Positions 55,178-63,595 of a stretch of 64,000 nt of DNA are shown here, one piece after another. The first letter of the stretch is position 1. Each line of letters begins with the position of its first letter. A program made the translations under genes and the position numbers. Source of the DNA: Sphingobium sp. EM0848 (GTDB lineage: Bacteria; Pseudomonadota; Alphaproteobacteria; Sphingomonadales; Sphingomonadaceae); the NCBI RefSeq assembly GCF_013375555.1, contig NZ_JABXWB010000001.1:1736001-1800000 (forward strand), in the 5' to 3' direction. The notes beneath the pieces were generated by a model, which had not been told where the DNA came from, made no database searches, and saw only the letters and a list, made by a program, of their open reading frames with translations.

Positions 55178-55876
55178 TTACTCCGCGGCCACCGCATAGC
55201 CGCCATCGGCGGCCAGGCGCTTCGCATGGGGCAGCGCAACGGGCAGCGGCTGATTTTCGCGCAGGGGAAGGAAGCGGCCGGTCTCGCCATCCAGACCCAG
55301 AACCTGGCCCGCATGAATATCGACATACCAGCCATGCAGAGCGATTTCACCGCGCGCGATGCCCGACGCGACCGACGGATGCGTGCGCAGATGGGCGAGC
55401 TGCACGACGATATTTTCCAACGCCATGTTGCGCAGCTTTTCAGCGTCGCTCAATTCATCCGGATAGCTTTCGCGGCAGACCTTCTGCGCGGCATGGCTGT
55501 GGCGCAACCAGGCGGCAACATTGGGCATTGCCGTAAGGTCGGCATTGGTGGACAGCGCCTTCATCGCGCCGCAATCGCTATGGCCGCAGACGATGATGTC
55601 GCGAACGCCCAGCGCCATGACGGCATATTCGACGGTGGAGGTGACGCCGCCATTCTGCGTCGCATGGGGCGGGACGATATTGCCCGCGTTGCGGCAGACG
55701 AACAGATCGCCCGGATCGGCCTGCATGATATGTTCGGGGACGACGCGCGAGTCCGCGCAGGAAATCATCAGCGCCTTGGGGCTCTGCCCATCGCTGGCGA
55801 GGCGGTTGTAGAGCGCGCTCTGGTTCGGAAAGACATGGCTTTCGAAGCTGAAGACGCGACCGATAAGCTCGTTCAT
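55178..55876 (-). CDS. beta-class carbonic anhydrase
   Basis: Interconverts CO2 and bicarbonate in the cytoplasm. The 232 residues from MNELIGRVF carry the complete zinc set: Cys40, Asp42 and Arg44 in CADSR, His99 and Cys102 in CGHSDCG. The frame is open 61 codons upstream across the regulator end, but that sequence is not family-like. It precedes the SulP gene by nine bases. Confidence 0.95.
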   Translation of the reverse strand: MNELIGRVFSFESHVFPNQSALYNRLASDGQSPKALMISCADSRVVPEHIMQADPGDLFVCRNAGNIVPPHATQNGGVTSTVEYAVMALGVRDIIVCGHSDCGAMKALSTNADLTAMPNVAAWLRHSHAAQKVCRESYPDELSDAEKLRNMALENIVVQLAHLRTHPSVASGIARGEIALHGWYVDIHAGQVLGLDGETGRFLPLRENQPLPVALPHAKRLAADGGYAVAAE

Positions 55877-56015
55877 GTCACTGCATCCTTCTTTATATGC
55901 TGGCAGGTCAGGGGGCAGACCGGCCTTGAGGATGAAGGATAGGGACGCGTTTTTGCTGCGGCGCAGCGGGTTTGTTAAATACTGTGTCTGGAACATCGTG
56001 CGGTAAATTGGATGA

Positions 56016-56726
56016 TCAGCGCCGGTCGACCACCGCACTGAACATATATCCGCCGCCACGCACCGTAACGATCGGGGCAGCCCGCCCGCCGTGGCTGAGC
56101 TTGCGCCGCACCCGGCTGACCAGCACGTCGACGCTGCGATCGGAAGATGGGGTGTCGCGCACCCCGGCCAATGCCATCAGGCGCGCTCGGGCGATCACCA
56201 CGCGCGGATGATCGAGCAATGCAAGCAGCAGCGAAAATTCGGCGGCGGTCAGTTCCACCCGGCCGCCATTGGGGTCAATCACCTCCCGGCGCGACGAATC
56301 GACCGTCCAGCCATCGAAGCGCGCCTCCGTCGGGCGGTGTGCGCCCAGCGCCCGGTCGTTGCGCCCACGGCGCAGCACCGCGCGCAACCGAGCGGCCAGT
56401 TCGCGGGCAGAATAGGGCTTCGCCATATAGTCGTCGGCGCCCAGCTCCAGCCCGACCACGCGGTCGACCTCGCTGCTGTTGGCGCCCACCAGGATGATCG
56501 GCACGTCGCTGCGTTCGCGCACGTCGCGGCACAGGTCCATGCCGTCCGGCCCGCGCAAGGCGGCATCCAGCACAACCGCGCCGATGGCCATGCTGTCCAT
56601 CGCATTCCAGATTTCGGTTGCGGAGACAGCGGGCAGAGCGCGAAACCCGTTCTGCTCCAGCGATTGGCGCACCTCATGGCGCACGTCCTGCTCAACCTCC
56701 GCGATCAATATGAGCGGTGGGCTCAT
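56016..56726 (-). CDS. orphan OmpR-family regulator with degenerate receiver
   Basis: Encodes 236 residues, the same length as the regulator at 51648-52358 and aligned with it without gaps in the receiver. Asp54 (VVLDAALRG) and Lys103 (MAKPYS) remain, but the second acid residue of the metal site is Val11 (AEVEQ) and the Thr/Ser switch position is Gly81 (VGANSS). The DNA-binding domain is intact (DRSVDVLVSRVRRKL). No kinase gene is adjacent. It probably acts without normal phosphorylation. Located before the carbonic anhydrase-SulP pair on the same strand. Confidence 0.88.
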   Translation of the reverse strand: MSPPLILIAEVEQDVRHEVRQSLEQNGFRALPAVSATEIWNAMDSMAIGAVVLDAALRGPDGMDLCRDVRERSDVPIILVGANSSEVDRVVGLELGADDYMAKPYSARELAARLRAVLRRGRNDRALGAHRPTEARFDGWTVDSSRREVIDPNGGRVELTAAEFSLLLALLDHPRVVIARARLMALAGVRDTPSSDRSVDVLVSRVRRKLSHGGRAAPIVTVRGGGYMFSAVVDRR

Positions 56727-56874
56727 CTGTCGATCACGGCGCCTGTCATGGACAGCGCATGGAACATGGGGGCCTTCTCCTTACCAACCGGCATGGTTGA
56801 TCAGGATTAGGCCCCCTGAATGTCTCCGAAATTTGCCGAGCGTTACAAATTATTGCTGACGCACAATGTCCCGC

Positions 56875-57414
56875 TCAACTCAGTCGCATCAGCGCACGGC
56901 GTTGGCCCACGGCCTTGCCCGACAGATGATCCAGCAACGCCGACAGCCACAGCGCGTCGGTGGCCGCCCGATGCCGTTCGACATGGCGCGCATCGGCGAA
57001 GGCGACGGCGGCGCTGATCCGCTGCTCATCGGCGCGATGTTCGTCCAGCAACAGCGAGACATGGTCGATAAGGAAGGGCGTCGCCTGCCCCGCCGCATCG
57101 GCCAGCGTATCCAGCCAATATTGGTCGATCATGCTGTCGGCCACCATGCGCCGCCCATCACAGGCGGCCACGAGCTCCGCCAGCACGGTTTCCACGTCCA
57201 GGCCATCGCGATTAATCTGGTCCAGGCTGATGCCGTGCAGCGCCTCGGCCTCTTCCGACCAATGCCAGCCGACCCAGTCGTCATGAGGCCTGATCAGCCA
57301 GCTTTGCGCTTTCCCATCGCCGGCAATACCGACTTCGATCGGGTAGGACAGACCGTGCCGGGGCAGGCACGACGCCTCGAAATCGATCGTGAGGATCGTC
57401 AAGTTACTCTCCAT
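56875..57414 (-). CDS. 3'-5' exonuclease, DnaQ/RNase T-like (DEDDh)
   Basis: Encodes 179 residues, one exonuclease domain. Asp11 and Glu13 in TIDFEAS, a second Asp in the ADSMIDQYWLD segment and His148/Asp153 in HRAATD give the DEDDh set. The substrate (DNA or RNA) is not known. It lies alone; the neighbouring regulator gene is on the same strand with a 148-base gap. Confidence 0.8.
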   Translation of the reverse strand: MESNLTILTIDFEASCLPRHGLSYPIEVGIAGDGKAQSWLIRPHDDWVGWHWSEEAEALHGISLDQINRDGLDVETVLAELVAACDGRRMVADSMIDQYWLDTLADAAGQATPFLIDHVSLLLDEHRADEQRISAAVAFADARHVERHRAATDALWLSALLDHLSGKAVGQRRALMRLS

Positions 57415-57611
57415 ATTTCAAGACCGTATCCGCCCCTCTTCAGACCGGCCAGCCTGTTTTTCGATGCGCCCTTCTTAGAAGGAGACTATTGCAGTCCCAA
57501 GTCAGCCGCGCCGAAAATGATGTCGGCGGCCTCTTTCCAGCGATCAGTTGAACAGGGACATTCCGGTGCAAAAAACCGGACATGAAGGGGCAACCCATTG
57601 GCAAATGGCAC

Positions 57612-57639
57612 TTGGCATCGGCAAAATCATGCCTAGATC
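57612..57639 (+). promoter_or_regulatory. candidate promoter of the SDR gene
   Basis: TTGGCA (57612-57617) and TAGATC (57634-57639) are 16 bases apart and lie about 50 bases before the ATG of the SDR gene. Confidence 0.35.
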
Positions 57640-57690
57640 GCGGAACCGTTACCGCCCCGTTCGCGGGCGCCAAAAGGATGGACTCATATC

Positions 57691-58440
57691 ATGGCAGGAA
57701 CCGCACTGATCACGGGAGCAACCGCAGGCATCGGCGCCGCATCGGCGCGACGTTTCGTGGCTGCGGGGTGGAAGGTGGTCGTCACCGGGCGCCGGACCGA
57801 CCGGCTGGAGGCGCTGGTCGCCGAACTGGGCGCGGACAAGGCCCATGCCATCAGCTTCGACATGCGCGACGATGCCGCCATCGACGCGGCTCTGGCCGGC
57901 CTGCCCGCCGATTTTGCCGATATCGACCTGCTCATCAACAATGCCGGACTGGCGCTGGGCACGGCCCCGGCCCATCAGGCCGATCTCGACCAGTGGCGGC
58001 AGATGATCGACACCAACATCACCGGACTGGTTACGATCACGTACAAGCTGCTGCCCCGCCTGATCGAGAGCAAGGGCGCGATCATCAACATCAGTTCGGT
58101 CGCGGCGACCTATCCTTATGCGGGCGGCAATGCCTATGGCGGGACCAAGGCCTTCGTCACGCAATTCTCGCTCGGCCTGCGGTCGGACCTGCACGGCACC
58201 GGGGTCCGCGTCACCTCGATCGAGCCGGGCATGGTCGAGACGGAATTCACCCTGGTCCGCACCGGCAGCCAGGCCGCATCCGACGCTCTCTATGGCGACG
58301 CCAATCCCATGACGGCGGAGGATATTGCCGAAACCCTGTTCTGGGTCGCCAGCCAGCCCAAGCACCTCAACCTCAACCGGATCGAGTTGATGCCCGTCAC
58401 CCAGTCCTTCGCCGGATTCCAGGTCGCGCGGAAAGGATGA
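57691..58440 (+). CDS. short-chain dehydrogenase/reductase (YdfG-like)
   Basis: NAD(P)-dependent oxidoreductase of 249 residues. The cofactor loop TGATAGIGAASARRF, the NNAGLALG segment, the catalytic Ser (NISSVAATYPYAGGN) and Y-x3-K (AYGGTKAF) are all present. The overall sequence, with EPGMVETEFTLVR and MTAEDIAETLFWV, fits the YdfG/3-hydroxy acid dehydrogenase group that acts on serine, threonine and malonic semialdehyde. It has no obvious pathway neighbour. Confidence 0.9.
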   Translation: MAGTALITGATAGIGAASARRFVAAGWKVVVTGRRTDRLEALVAELGADKAHAISFDMRDDAAIDAALAGLPADFADIDLLINNAGLALGTAPAHQADLDQWRQMIDTNITGLVTITYKLLPRLIESKGAIINISSVAATYPYAGGNAYGGTKAFVTQFSLGLRSDLHGTGVRVTSIEPGMVETEFTLVRTGSQAASDALYGDANPMTAEDIAETLFWVASQPKHLNLNRIELMPVTQSFAGFQVARKG

Positions 58441-59167
58441 TCGCGATTCGCCCTGCCCCGTCATTCGGCACGCGCGGGGCATCCGCCGCAGCGCCGACGG
58501 CACAGCTGAGCGCAACCCATTGACATCCGGCCAGCATCTCGCTGGGTGGCGAAATCATCGTCATCCGGCCGGTTGCCGGTCCAGCGCTCGGCAACGACCC
58601 TGGGCACGGCCACAGCCAGCGAACGCCCCCTTGGCTTACGCCCCGAAAATCATTTGAAATTTCACCTTGGGCAGCCCCGTTTCGGGTGATTTTACGGGGC
58701 CATCAATTGCATCCGCGGGCCGAAAAAGCGGGGTTTCCCCTATCCTCGACAGCAATCCCACCACATGGTCCGGGCTGCATCTCTGACCATCGAAACCACG
58801 GCTCCGCTCATCGTACCCGAAGCCCGTCCGGAAATGTTGTTAATGTGGGAGACAGCTTTTCCCACCACAAGCTTGCCCCGTCGATGATCCAGAAGAGGGG
58901 GAAAATCCAATATGGCTTTCTTGCGTCTTGACGCAATGCAATCTGACGACCTCAGATCGTCGGCAATATGCTTTAAAATCAAAGAGACAATCTGTCAACA
59001 ACGCTTCGCGGCCGCACAGCCATGCTTTGCGGCGGACGGTTTGGATCATCGTGAACGTTAAACTGCAATCGTCGTGAAACACGGGCGGCGGCGAAAGGCT
59101 GATTCAACAGCTTCCACTTCCTGAGTTTTGCATCTTCGGGTCTAGAAAATTTTTATCAGGAGTAATT
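58441..59167. other. 727-base gap before the GH114-RTX gene
   Basis: No convincing gene in either direction. At 58640-58652 a stretch (GCCCCGAAAATCA) can pair with 58687-58700 (one bulge), while GCCCCGT at 58674-58680 can pair with ACGGGGC at 58694-58700: two helices that exclude each other. A further hairpin (GTGGGA / TCCCAC) lies at 58845-58865. The last part is AT-richer and holds the GH114 ribosome binding site (AGGAG, 6 bases before the ATG). Confidence 0.5.
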
Positions 59168-60523
59168 ATGACGCATACAGGCATGTATGTCTTGCAAGGA
59201 GTCGTTCCTTCGGAAATCGCCGCAGCACCGTTCGACGTCAAGGTCATCGACATTTATGACGACAACGGCAACACGTTCACGCCAGCACAGGTTGCCCAGA
59301 TGGGCGGTGGTCCAGGCAGCTCCCTGTTATTGGGTTATTTCAGCATCGGCGAAGCCGAAGATTATCGGGATTATTTCAACACCATCCCGAAAGCGGCGCT
59401 CGGCCCGGAAAATCCGCAATGGCAGGGCGACTATCAGGTCGCCTATTGGACGCCGGAATGGCGCACCGTCGCCACCGCCTATATCGATAAGATGATCACG
59501 GCCGGATATGACGGTGTCTATTTCGACGTCGTCGACGAATATCAGCAGGCCTGGGCCAAGGCGAATGCGCCCGGCGGCGCGGCCGGGGCGGAGCAAGCCA
59601 TGGCCGATCTGGTGGCGTATCTGGCAGACTATGCGCACGCCAAGGATCCCAATTTCAAGATCTGGGCGAACAACGCCGAGGAATTGCTGTCGAACAATAC
59701 CTATTTCTCGCACCTCGACGGCATGTATAAGGAAAATCTATACTATACGGACAGCGGGTCAAAGCAGCCGGTGAGCGAGACACAGGCAAGCCTCGCGCTG
59801 ATGCAAAAGATGATCGACGCTGGCAAGGACGTCATCGCCATTGAATATGTGTCCAGCAAGACCGCTGTCGCCGATGTCGAAACGCAGGCGGCGCATGACG
59901 GCGTGGGCTATTATACCGCCGATATCAATCTGAACGGGATCAGCTATACCGGGGTGCAGCCGGGACAATATATTCACGCGGACTGGGGCACGACGACCAC
60001 CACTCCGACCCCTGCGCCTGCGCCCACTCCCGCACCCGCCCCTGCGCCGGTCGATCTGGTCCTGACGGGGAACAGCTACAACAACACGCTCAAGGGCGGC
60101 GACGGCAATGACAAGCTTTATGGCAAGGCGGGCAACGACACCTTGATCGGCAATGCCGGCAATGACTGGCTTGACGGCGGCAAGGGCAATGACGTGCTCA
60201 CCGGCGGGAGCGGTTCGGACACCTTCGTGTTCAATGCCTCTGGCAGCAAGAATGTCGACAAGATCACCGATTTTCAGCATGGCATCGACACCATAGCGCT
60301 GGACCATTCGGTCTTCACAGCGGCTGGCGCCATCGGTCAGTTGCCCGACAGCGCATATTGGGAGGGCACACGGGCACATGATGCGAACGATCACATCATC
60401 TACAATCCGACGACGGGGACCATATCCTACGACCCCGATGGAACAGGCCCCGCGCAACAGACCCAGGTGGCCATGGTGCTGATCGGCACCCATCTGGATC
60501 ACACGGACTTTTCCATCATCTAA
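59168..60523 (+). CDS. GH114-like glycosidase fused to RTX calcium-binding repeats
   Basis: Encodes 451 residues in three parts. Residues 1-275 resemble the GH114/TM1410 TIM-barrel family of endo-alpha-1,4-polygalactosaminidase-like enzymes, with LLGYFSIGEAEDYRDYF and GYDGVYFDVVDEY carrying likely acidic active-site residues. A Thr/Pro/Ala linker follows (277-295). Residues 310-354 are five RTX nonapeptides (GGDGNDKLY, GKAGNDTLI, GNAGNDWLD and two more), and the tail ends in DFSII. No N-terminal signal peptide is visible, so type I secretion is likely. Transporter genes are not nearby. Substrate is inferred only from the fold. Confidence 0.82.
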   Translation: MTHTGMYVLQGVVPSEIAAAPFDVKVIDIYDDNGNTFTPAQVAQMGGGPGSSLLLGYFSIGEAEDYRDYFNTIPKAALGPENPQWQGDYQVAYWTPEWRTVATAYIDKMITAGYDGVYFDVVDEYQQAWAKANAPGGAAGAEQAMADLVAYLADYAHAKDPNFKIWANNAEELLSNNTYFSHLDGMYKENLYYTDSGSKQPVSETQASLALMQKMIDAGKDVIAIEYVSSKTAVADVETQAAHDGVGYYTADINLNGISYTGVQPGQYIHADWGTTTTTPTPAPAPTPAPAPAPVDLVLTGNSYNNTLKGGDGNDKLYGKAGNDTLIGNAGNDWLDGGKGNDVLTGGSGSDTFVFNASGSKNVDKITDFQHGIDTIALDHSVFTAAGAIGQLPDSAYWEGTRAHDANDHIIYNPTTGTISYDPDGTGPAQQTQVAMVLIGTHLDHTDFSII

Positions 60524-60540
60524 AGCTCTGCATTCTCGCG

Positions 60541-60870
60541 TTACCAATATGGGGCGTCAAACATGACTCCCCATATTGATAGCCAGCGTAGCTGCGCGGG
60601 GCGGCGCCTGCCCGCATGCGAAACGCCAGGCACCCATGTGCTGCCGCTGGCTAACCGATCATCGAGCGGATCGCGGAAGAGTGAAGCCCTGATTTTCTGT
60701 GTTCGCGATGGCATCACGCGGAAGCAGTTTTCGGACCTGATCGAGCGGGACAACAGTTTCAGTCCTGAAGCGGAGATCGCCAGACGATCATTGCGCCGCG
60801 CAAAGCCGATGGCGGCGGCAAGGCCGCCAATGCCCGCGCCGATCACGAGGACCGATTGAACCTGTTTCAT
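60541..60870 (-). pseudogene. truncated FAD monooxygenase remnant
   Basis: The first 26 codons encode a normal flavin hydroxylase start (MKQVQSVLVIGAGIGGLAAA and on to FARR), with the FAD-binding GxGxxG. After that the sequence no longer resembles the family, and the frame ends after 109 codons, whereas such enzymes have about 400 residues. The gene starts one base inside the isomerase stop, so it was the last cistron of this operon. By position it was probably a 3-hydroxybenzoate 6-hydroxylase or similar enzyme feeding gentisate. Confidence 0.7.
60545..60578. terminator. hairpin after the GH114-RTX gene
   Basis: Perfect 10-base inverted repeat (CAATATGGGG / CCCCATATTG) with a 14-base loop, 21 bases after the stop. 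It has no T run. It lies between the rightward glycosidase gene and the leftward remnant operon. Confidence 0.5.
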
Positions 60871-61526
60871 TAGCCGCCTTCCCGGATTTCACTGTCCGGC
60901 TGACAATGCGCATGCGCGGCAACAAACGCCGGATGCCGGGCATAGCTTTCCGCCAGGGCAGAGATGCGCGGCAGATGGGCATAGCTGATGCCGAACCGGT
61001 CCGCGGAATAGAGCTGGGGGGCGAGGCAGATATCCGCCAGCGTCGGACTGTCCCCGAAGGCGAAGGGGGTAACGTCCCGCTCCGACAACAAGCCCTCAAG
61101 CGCTTGCAAACCGTCGCCCAGCCAGCGCGCGAGCCACCTGTCCACCCCTGCCTGATCCTGCGCCAGTTCGCCGCGCAGATATTGCTGAACGCGCAGGTTC
61201 TGCAACGGATGGATGTCGCAGGCGACCGCAAGGGCGAAGGCGCGGATCTGAGCACGATCCAAGGCATCGCCCGGCAACAGCGGCGGATCGGCGACCGTCT
61301 CGTCCAGCCATTCCAATATGGCAAGTGACTGGGTGAGGATGCGTCCGCCCACCTCCAGCGCGGGTACCAGCGCCTGCGGATTGACCTGCCGGTAGGCGGC
61401 GCTTTTCTGCTCGCCGCCATTGCGGGTGAGATGGACAGGCACCAGTTCCGGCGCCACGCCTTTCAGGTTGAACGCAATCCGGCAGCGCCACGCCGCCGAA
61501 CTCCGCCAATAGCCATGAAACCGCAT
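60870..61526 (-). CDS. maleylpyruvate/maleylacetoacetate isomerase (zeta-class GST)
   Basis: Glutathione-dependent cis-trans isomerase in the gentisate or homogentisate route. The 218 residues have the zeta-class signature YWRSSAAWRCRIAFNLKG, the NPQALVPALEV glutathione-site segment and the C-terminal helical domain (ACDIHPLQNLRV, where the Cys-x-x-His-Pro-x-Asn is typical). Start ATG at 61526 shares one base with the hydrolase stop. The paired hydrolase type suggests maleylpyruvate as substrate. Confidence 0.88.
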   Translation of the reverse strand: MRFHGYWRSSAAWRCRIAFNLKGVAPELVPVHLTRNGGEQKSAAYRQVNPQALVPALEVGGRILTQSLAILEWLDETVADPPLLPGDALDRAQIRAFALAVACDIHPLQNLRVQQYLRGELAQDQAGVDRWLARWLGDGLQALEGLLSERDVTPFAFGDSPTLADICLAPQLYSADRFGISYAHLPRISALAESYARHPAFVAAHAHCQPDSEIREGG

Positions 61527-62221
61527 CACGCCGCAGCGCCCAGTGTCAGGGTCAGCGGGGCAAGACCGTCAATCTCGCCCTCAAGCCGATCCCCCGCGAC
61601 CACGGGGCCAACGCCGGCGGGCGTGCCGGTATAGATCAGGTCGCCCGGCTGAAGATGATAAAAGCGCGACAGGTGGGAAATCAGTTCGGGCACGCTCCAG
61701 ATCAGGTCGTCCAGCTTCTGGTCCTGCTTCACCTGCCCATTGACCTTGAGGACGATCCGCTGGCTGGCGATCGCGCCGAAATCAGCGGCTTTGGTCAGCG
61801 GCGCCATCACCGCGGACTGTTCGAAATCCTTGCCAAGGTCCCAGGGGCGCCCCTTTTCGCGTGCGGCGAACTGCAGGTCGCGCCGCGTCATGTCCAGCCC
61901 GCAGCCATAGCCATAGATGACCGACATCGCATCCTCCTGCGCAATGCGGAAAGCATGGCCGCCGATCGCGACGACGAATTCCATTTCATGATGATAATTT
62001 TCCGTCCCCGGCGGGTAAGCTATGGTCGCGCCGCTCTCGACCAGCGCGGACGGGGACTTGATGAAATAAAAGGGCGCCTCGCGATCTGCCTTGAAACCCA
62101 TTTCGGCGGCATGGGCTTCATAGTTCCGCCCGACGCAGAAGATACGGTTCACGGGGAACAGCGCGGTTTCGCCCCGCACCGGAACGGCGGGAATGGCGGG
62201 CGGTTCGAACAGGAAATTCAT
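61526..62221 (-). CDS. fumarylpyruvate hydrolase (FAA hydrolase family)
   Basis: Cleaves fumarylpyruvate to fumarate and pyruvate, the last step of the gentisate route. The 231 residues carry VGRNYEAHAAEMG, the metal-binding EMEFVV region (YHHEMEFVVAIGG), GYGCGLDMTRRDLQ and the C-terminal LQPGDLIYTGTPAGVGPV. The short length fits fumarylpyruvate rather than fumarylacetoacetate hydrolases. First gene of the leftward remnant operon. Confidence 0.88.
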   Translation of the reverse strand: MNFLFEPPAIPAVPVRGETALFPVNRIFCVGRNYEAHAAEMGFKADREAPFYFIKSPSALVESGATIAYPPGTENYHHEMEFVVAIGGHAFRIAQEDAMSVIYGYGCGLDMTRRDLQFAAREKGRPWDLGKDFEQSAVMAPLTKAADFGAIASQRIVLKVNGQVKQDQKLDDLIWSVPELISHLSRFYHLQPGDLIYTGTPAGVGPVVAGDRLEGEIDGLAPLTLTLGAAA

Positions 62222-62377
62222 CGGGCACGTTCCTCATAATAGCCTGGTCGTCGTTGCATCGGACGGTCATGAACTTCACCGTCGATGGCACGATGGCCGA
62301 TATCGGCAAAAACAGAAGCAATAAAAACATCCTTCGCGGACGAACGGGACGGCTTCCCGTGTCCCCGACGTCACTCA

Positions 62378-62701
62378 TCAGCCTGCCCCCATCAGATAGC
62401 CGGAAAGTCCGGCGCGCAAGGTCGCGGATATTGGTGCGGCGCGACCGGTCGCGTCGACATGGACGACGCTGTGCCTCCCTTCGACCGCCGGAACTTCACC
62501 GCTCAATATCTGCCAGCCATAAGTGACGGAACTGTTGCCGAGCCTTTCGACCCAGAGCCGGACCATATAGGCATCCCCCGCCAGGAAAGGCTGAAGATAT
62601 TCCGCCGAAACGGCCCACAGCAGCGCATTGGCATAGTGGAAACGCCCGGACGCGTCAGCTTCCGACCAACGCACCGCTCCCTCGACAAGGAAGGCGGACA
62701 T
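62378..62701 (-). CDS. shortened hot-dog thioesterase
   Basis: Encodes 107 residues of a 4-hydroxybenzoyl-CoA-thioesterase-like hot dog: VRWSEADASGRFHYANALLW at the start and MVRLWVERLGNSSVTYGWQI in the second half. Family members have about 130-150 residues, and the helix and first strands between AVSAEY and LQPFLAGD appear to be missing, in frame. Either it is a decayed gene or a minimal version. It lies upstream of the hydrolase gene with a 156-base gap. Confidence 0.65.
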   Translation of the reverse strand: MSAFLVEGAVRWSEADASGRFHYANALLWAVSAEYLQPFLAGDAYMVRLWVERLGNSSVTYGWQILSGEVPAVEGRHSVVHVDATGRAAPISATLRAGLSGYLMGAG

Positions 62702-62836
62702 CAGGCCAGCCCACCCAGCACGGGCAGCCCGCTGCCGCCACGCACCTATGGCGTCCGGGGTCGGTTCAGTTTCTGAAATTTACGACGTTCATAATTCAGA
62801 TGGCGCGACATTCGCTGCCGCGCCATCGGTCGCAGC

Positions 62837-63496
62837 CTATTGGACATCCAGAACGGCTCGGGCCGTCTTGCGCAGTACCGACTTGAAGATCGCCACTTCG
62901 GTGGGATCATCCGGCCGATATGGCCGCTCACTTCCCAACTGTTCCGGATTGCAGACATAGTGAAGAATACTGCCGCTCAGCAGGTTGACGAGATACATGG
63001 AATTGACGTCTGCAAAGCGCCCGGCTGCAATACCTTCCGCGATAATGCTGCGCAGCAATTGAAGGGCATCGTCTGAATAGGCTTCGTGCCCTTCATCACC
63101 GACAGCGGGTGTGGCGCAGTTGCGCAGGATCAGGCGCGCCGCCGTCGGCCGACCGATCATGAAGTCGAGCCAGGTTTCGACCAATAGCATCAGCTTTTCC
63201 CAGGCGTCACTGACGCCATCGAGCCGCATCCCGGTCAGATTGATGAGGCTGTGATGGATTTCCTGCATCAGTTCATCGAACAACCGACGCTTGCTGGGGA
63301 AATAATAGAAGATCGCGGCCTGTTTGATGCCGACATCGTCCGCGACCGTTTCAAGACGCGCAGCGTCATAACCCAAATCAGCGAACCTGGCCTCTGCAGC
63401 CTTCAGGATGCTGCGGCGCGTGACCTCTCCCTTGGAAAATTTGCGTGACAATGTGTCAGCCTGACTGGACGCGTTGGAGGGCATGCCGGGGATCAT
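62837..63496 (-). CDS. TetR/AcrR family transcriptional regulator
   Basis: Encodes about 219 residues with an N-terminal helix-turn-helix (RRSILKAAEARFADLGYDAARLETVADDVG and IKQAAIFYYFPSKRRLFDEL). The C-terminal ligand domain is all-helical. The start could also be the ATG at 63484, giving 215 residues. It lies upstream of the remnant aromatic operon on the same strand and divergent from the secreted-protein gene at 63654, so it may control either or both. Confidence 0.88.
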   Translation of the reverse strand: MIPGMPSNASSQADTLSRKFSKGEVTRRSILKAAEARFADLGYDAARLETVADDVGIKQAAIFYYFPSKRRLFDELMQEIHHSLINLTGMRLDGVSDAWEKLMLLVETWLDFMIGRPTAARLILRNCATPAVGDEGHEAYSDDALQLLRSIIAEGIAAGRFADVNSMYLVNLLSGSILHYVCNPEQLGSERPYRPDDPTEVAIFKSVLRKTARAVLDVQ

Positions 63497-63595
63497 GCCA
63501 AGGCCGAGATTCGGGGTCAAATCAATTTGGGAGTAAGTCAGTTAAATTTCCCCACTGACGGAAATCGATCAGATATTGTCGCGTCCCGCAAACCT

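Noticed and set aside
58397..58594. Leftward 65-codon frame after the SDR gene
   Set aside because: It overlaps the SDR end and has no recognisable domain.
60563..60859. Rightward frame opposite the monooxygenase remnant, with a piece resembling a helix-turn-helix
   Set aside because: It has no clear family match, no ribosome site, and its end is the antisense of the conserved FAD motif. More likely non-coding debris.
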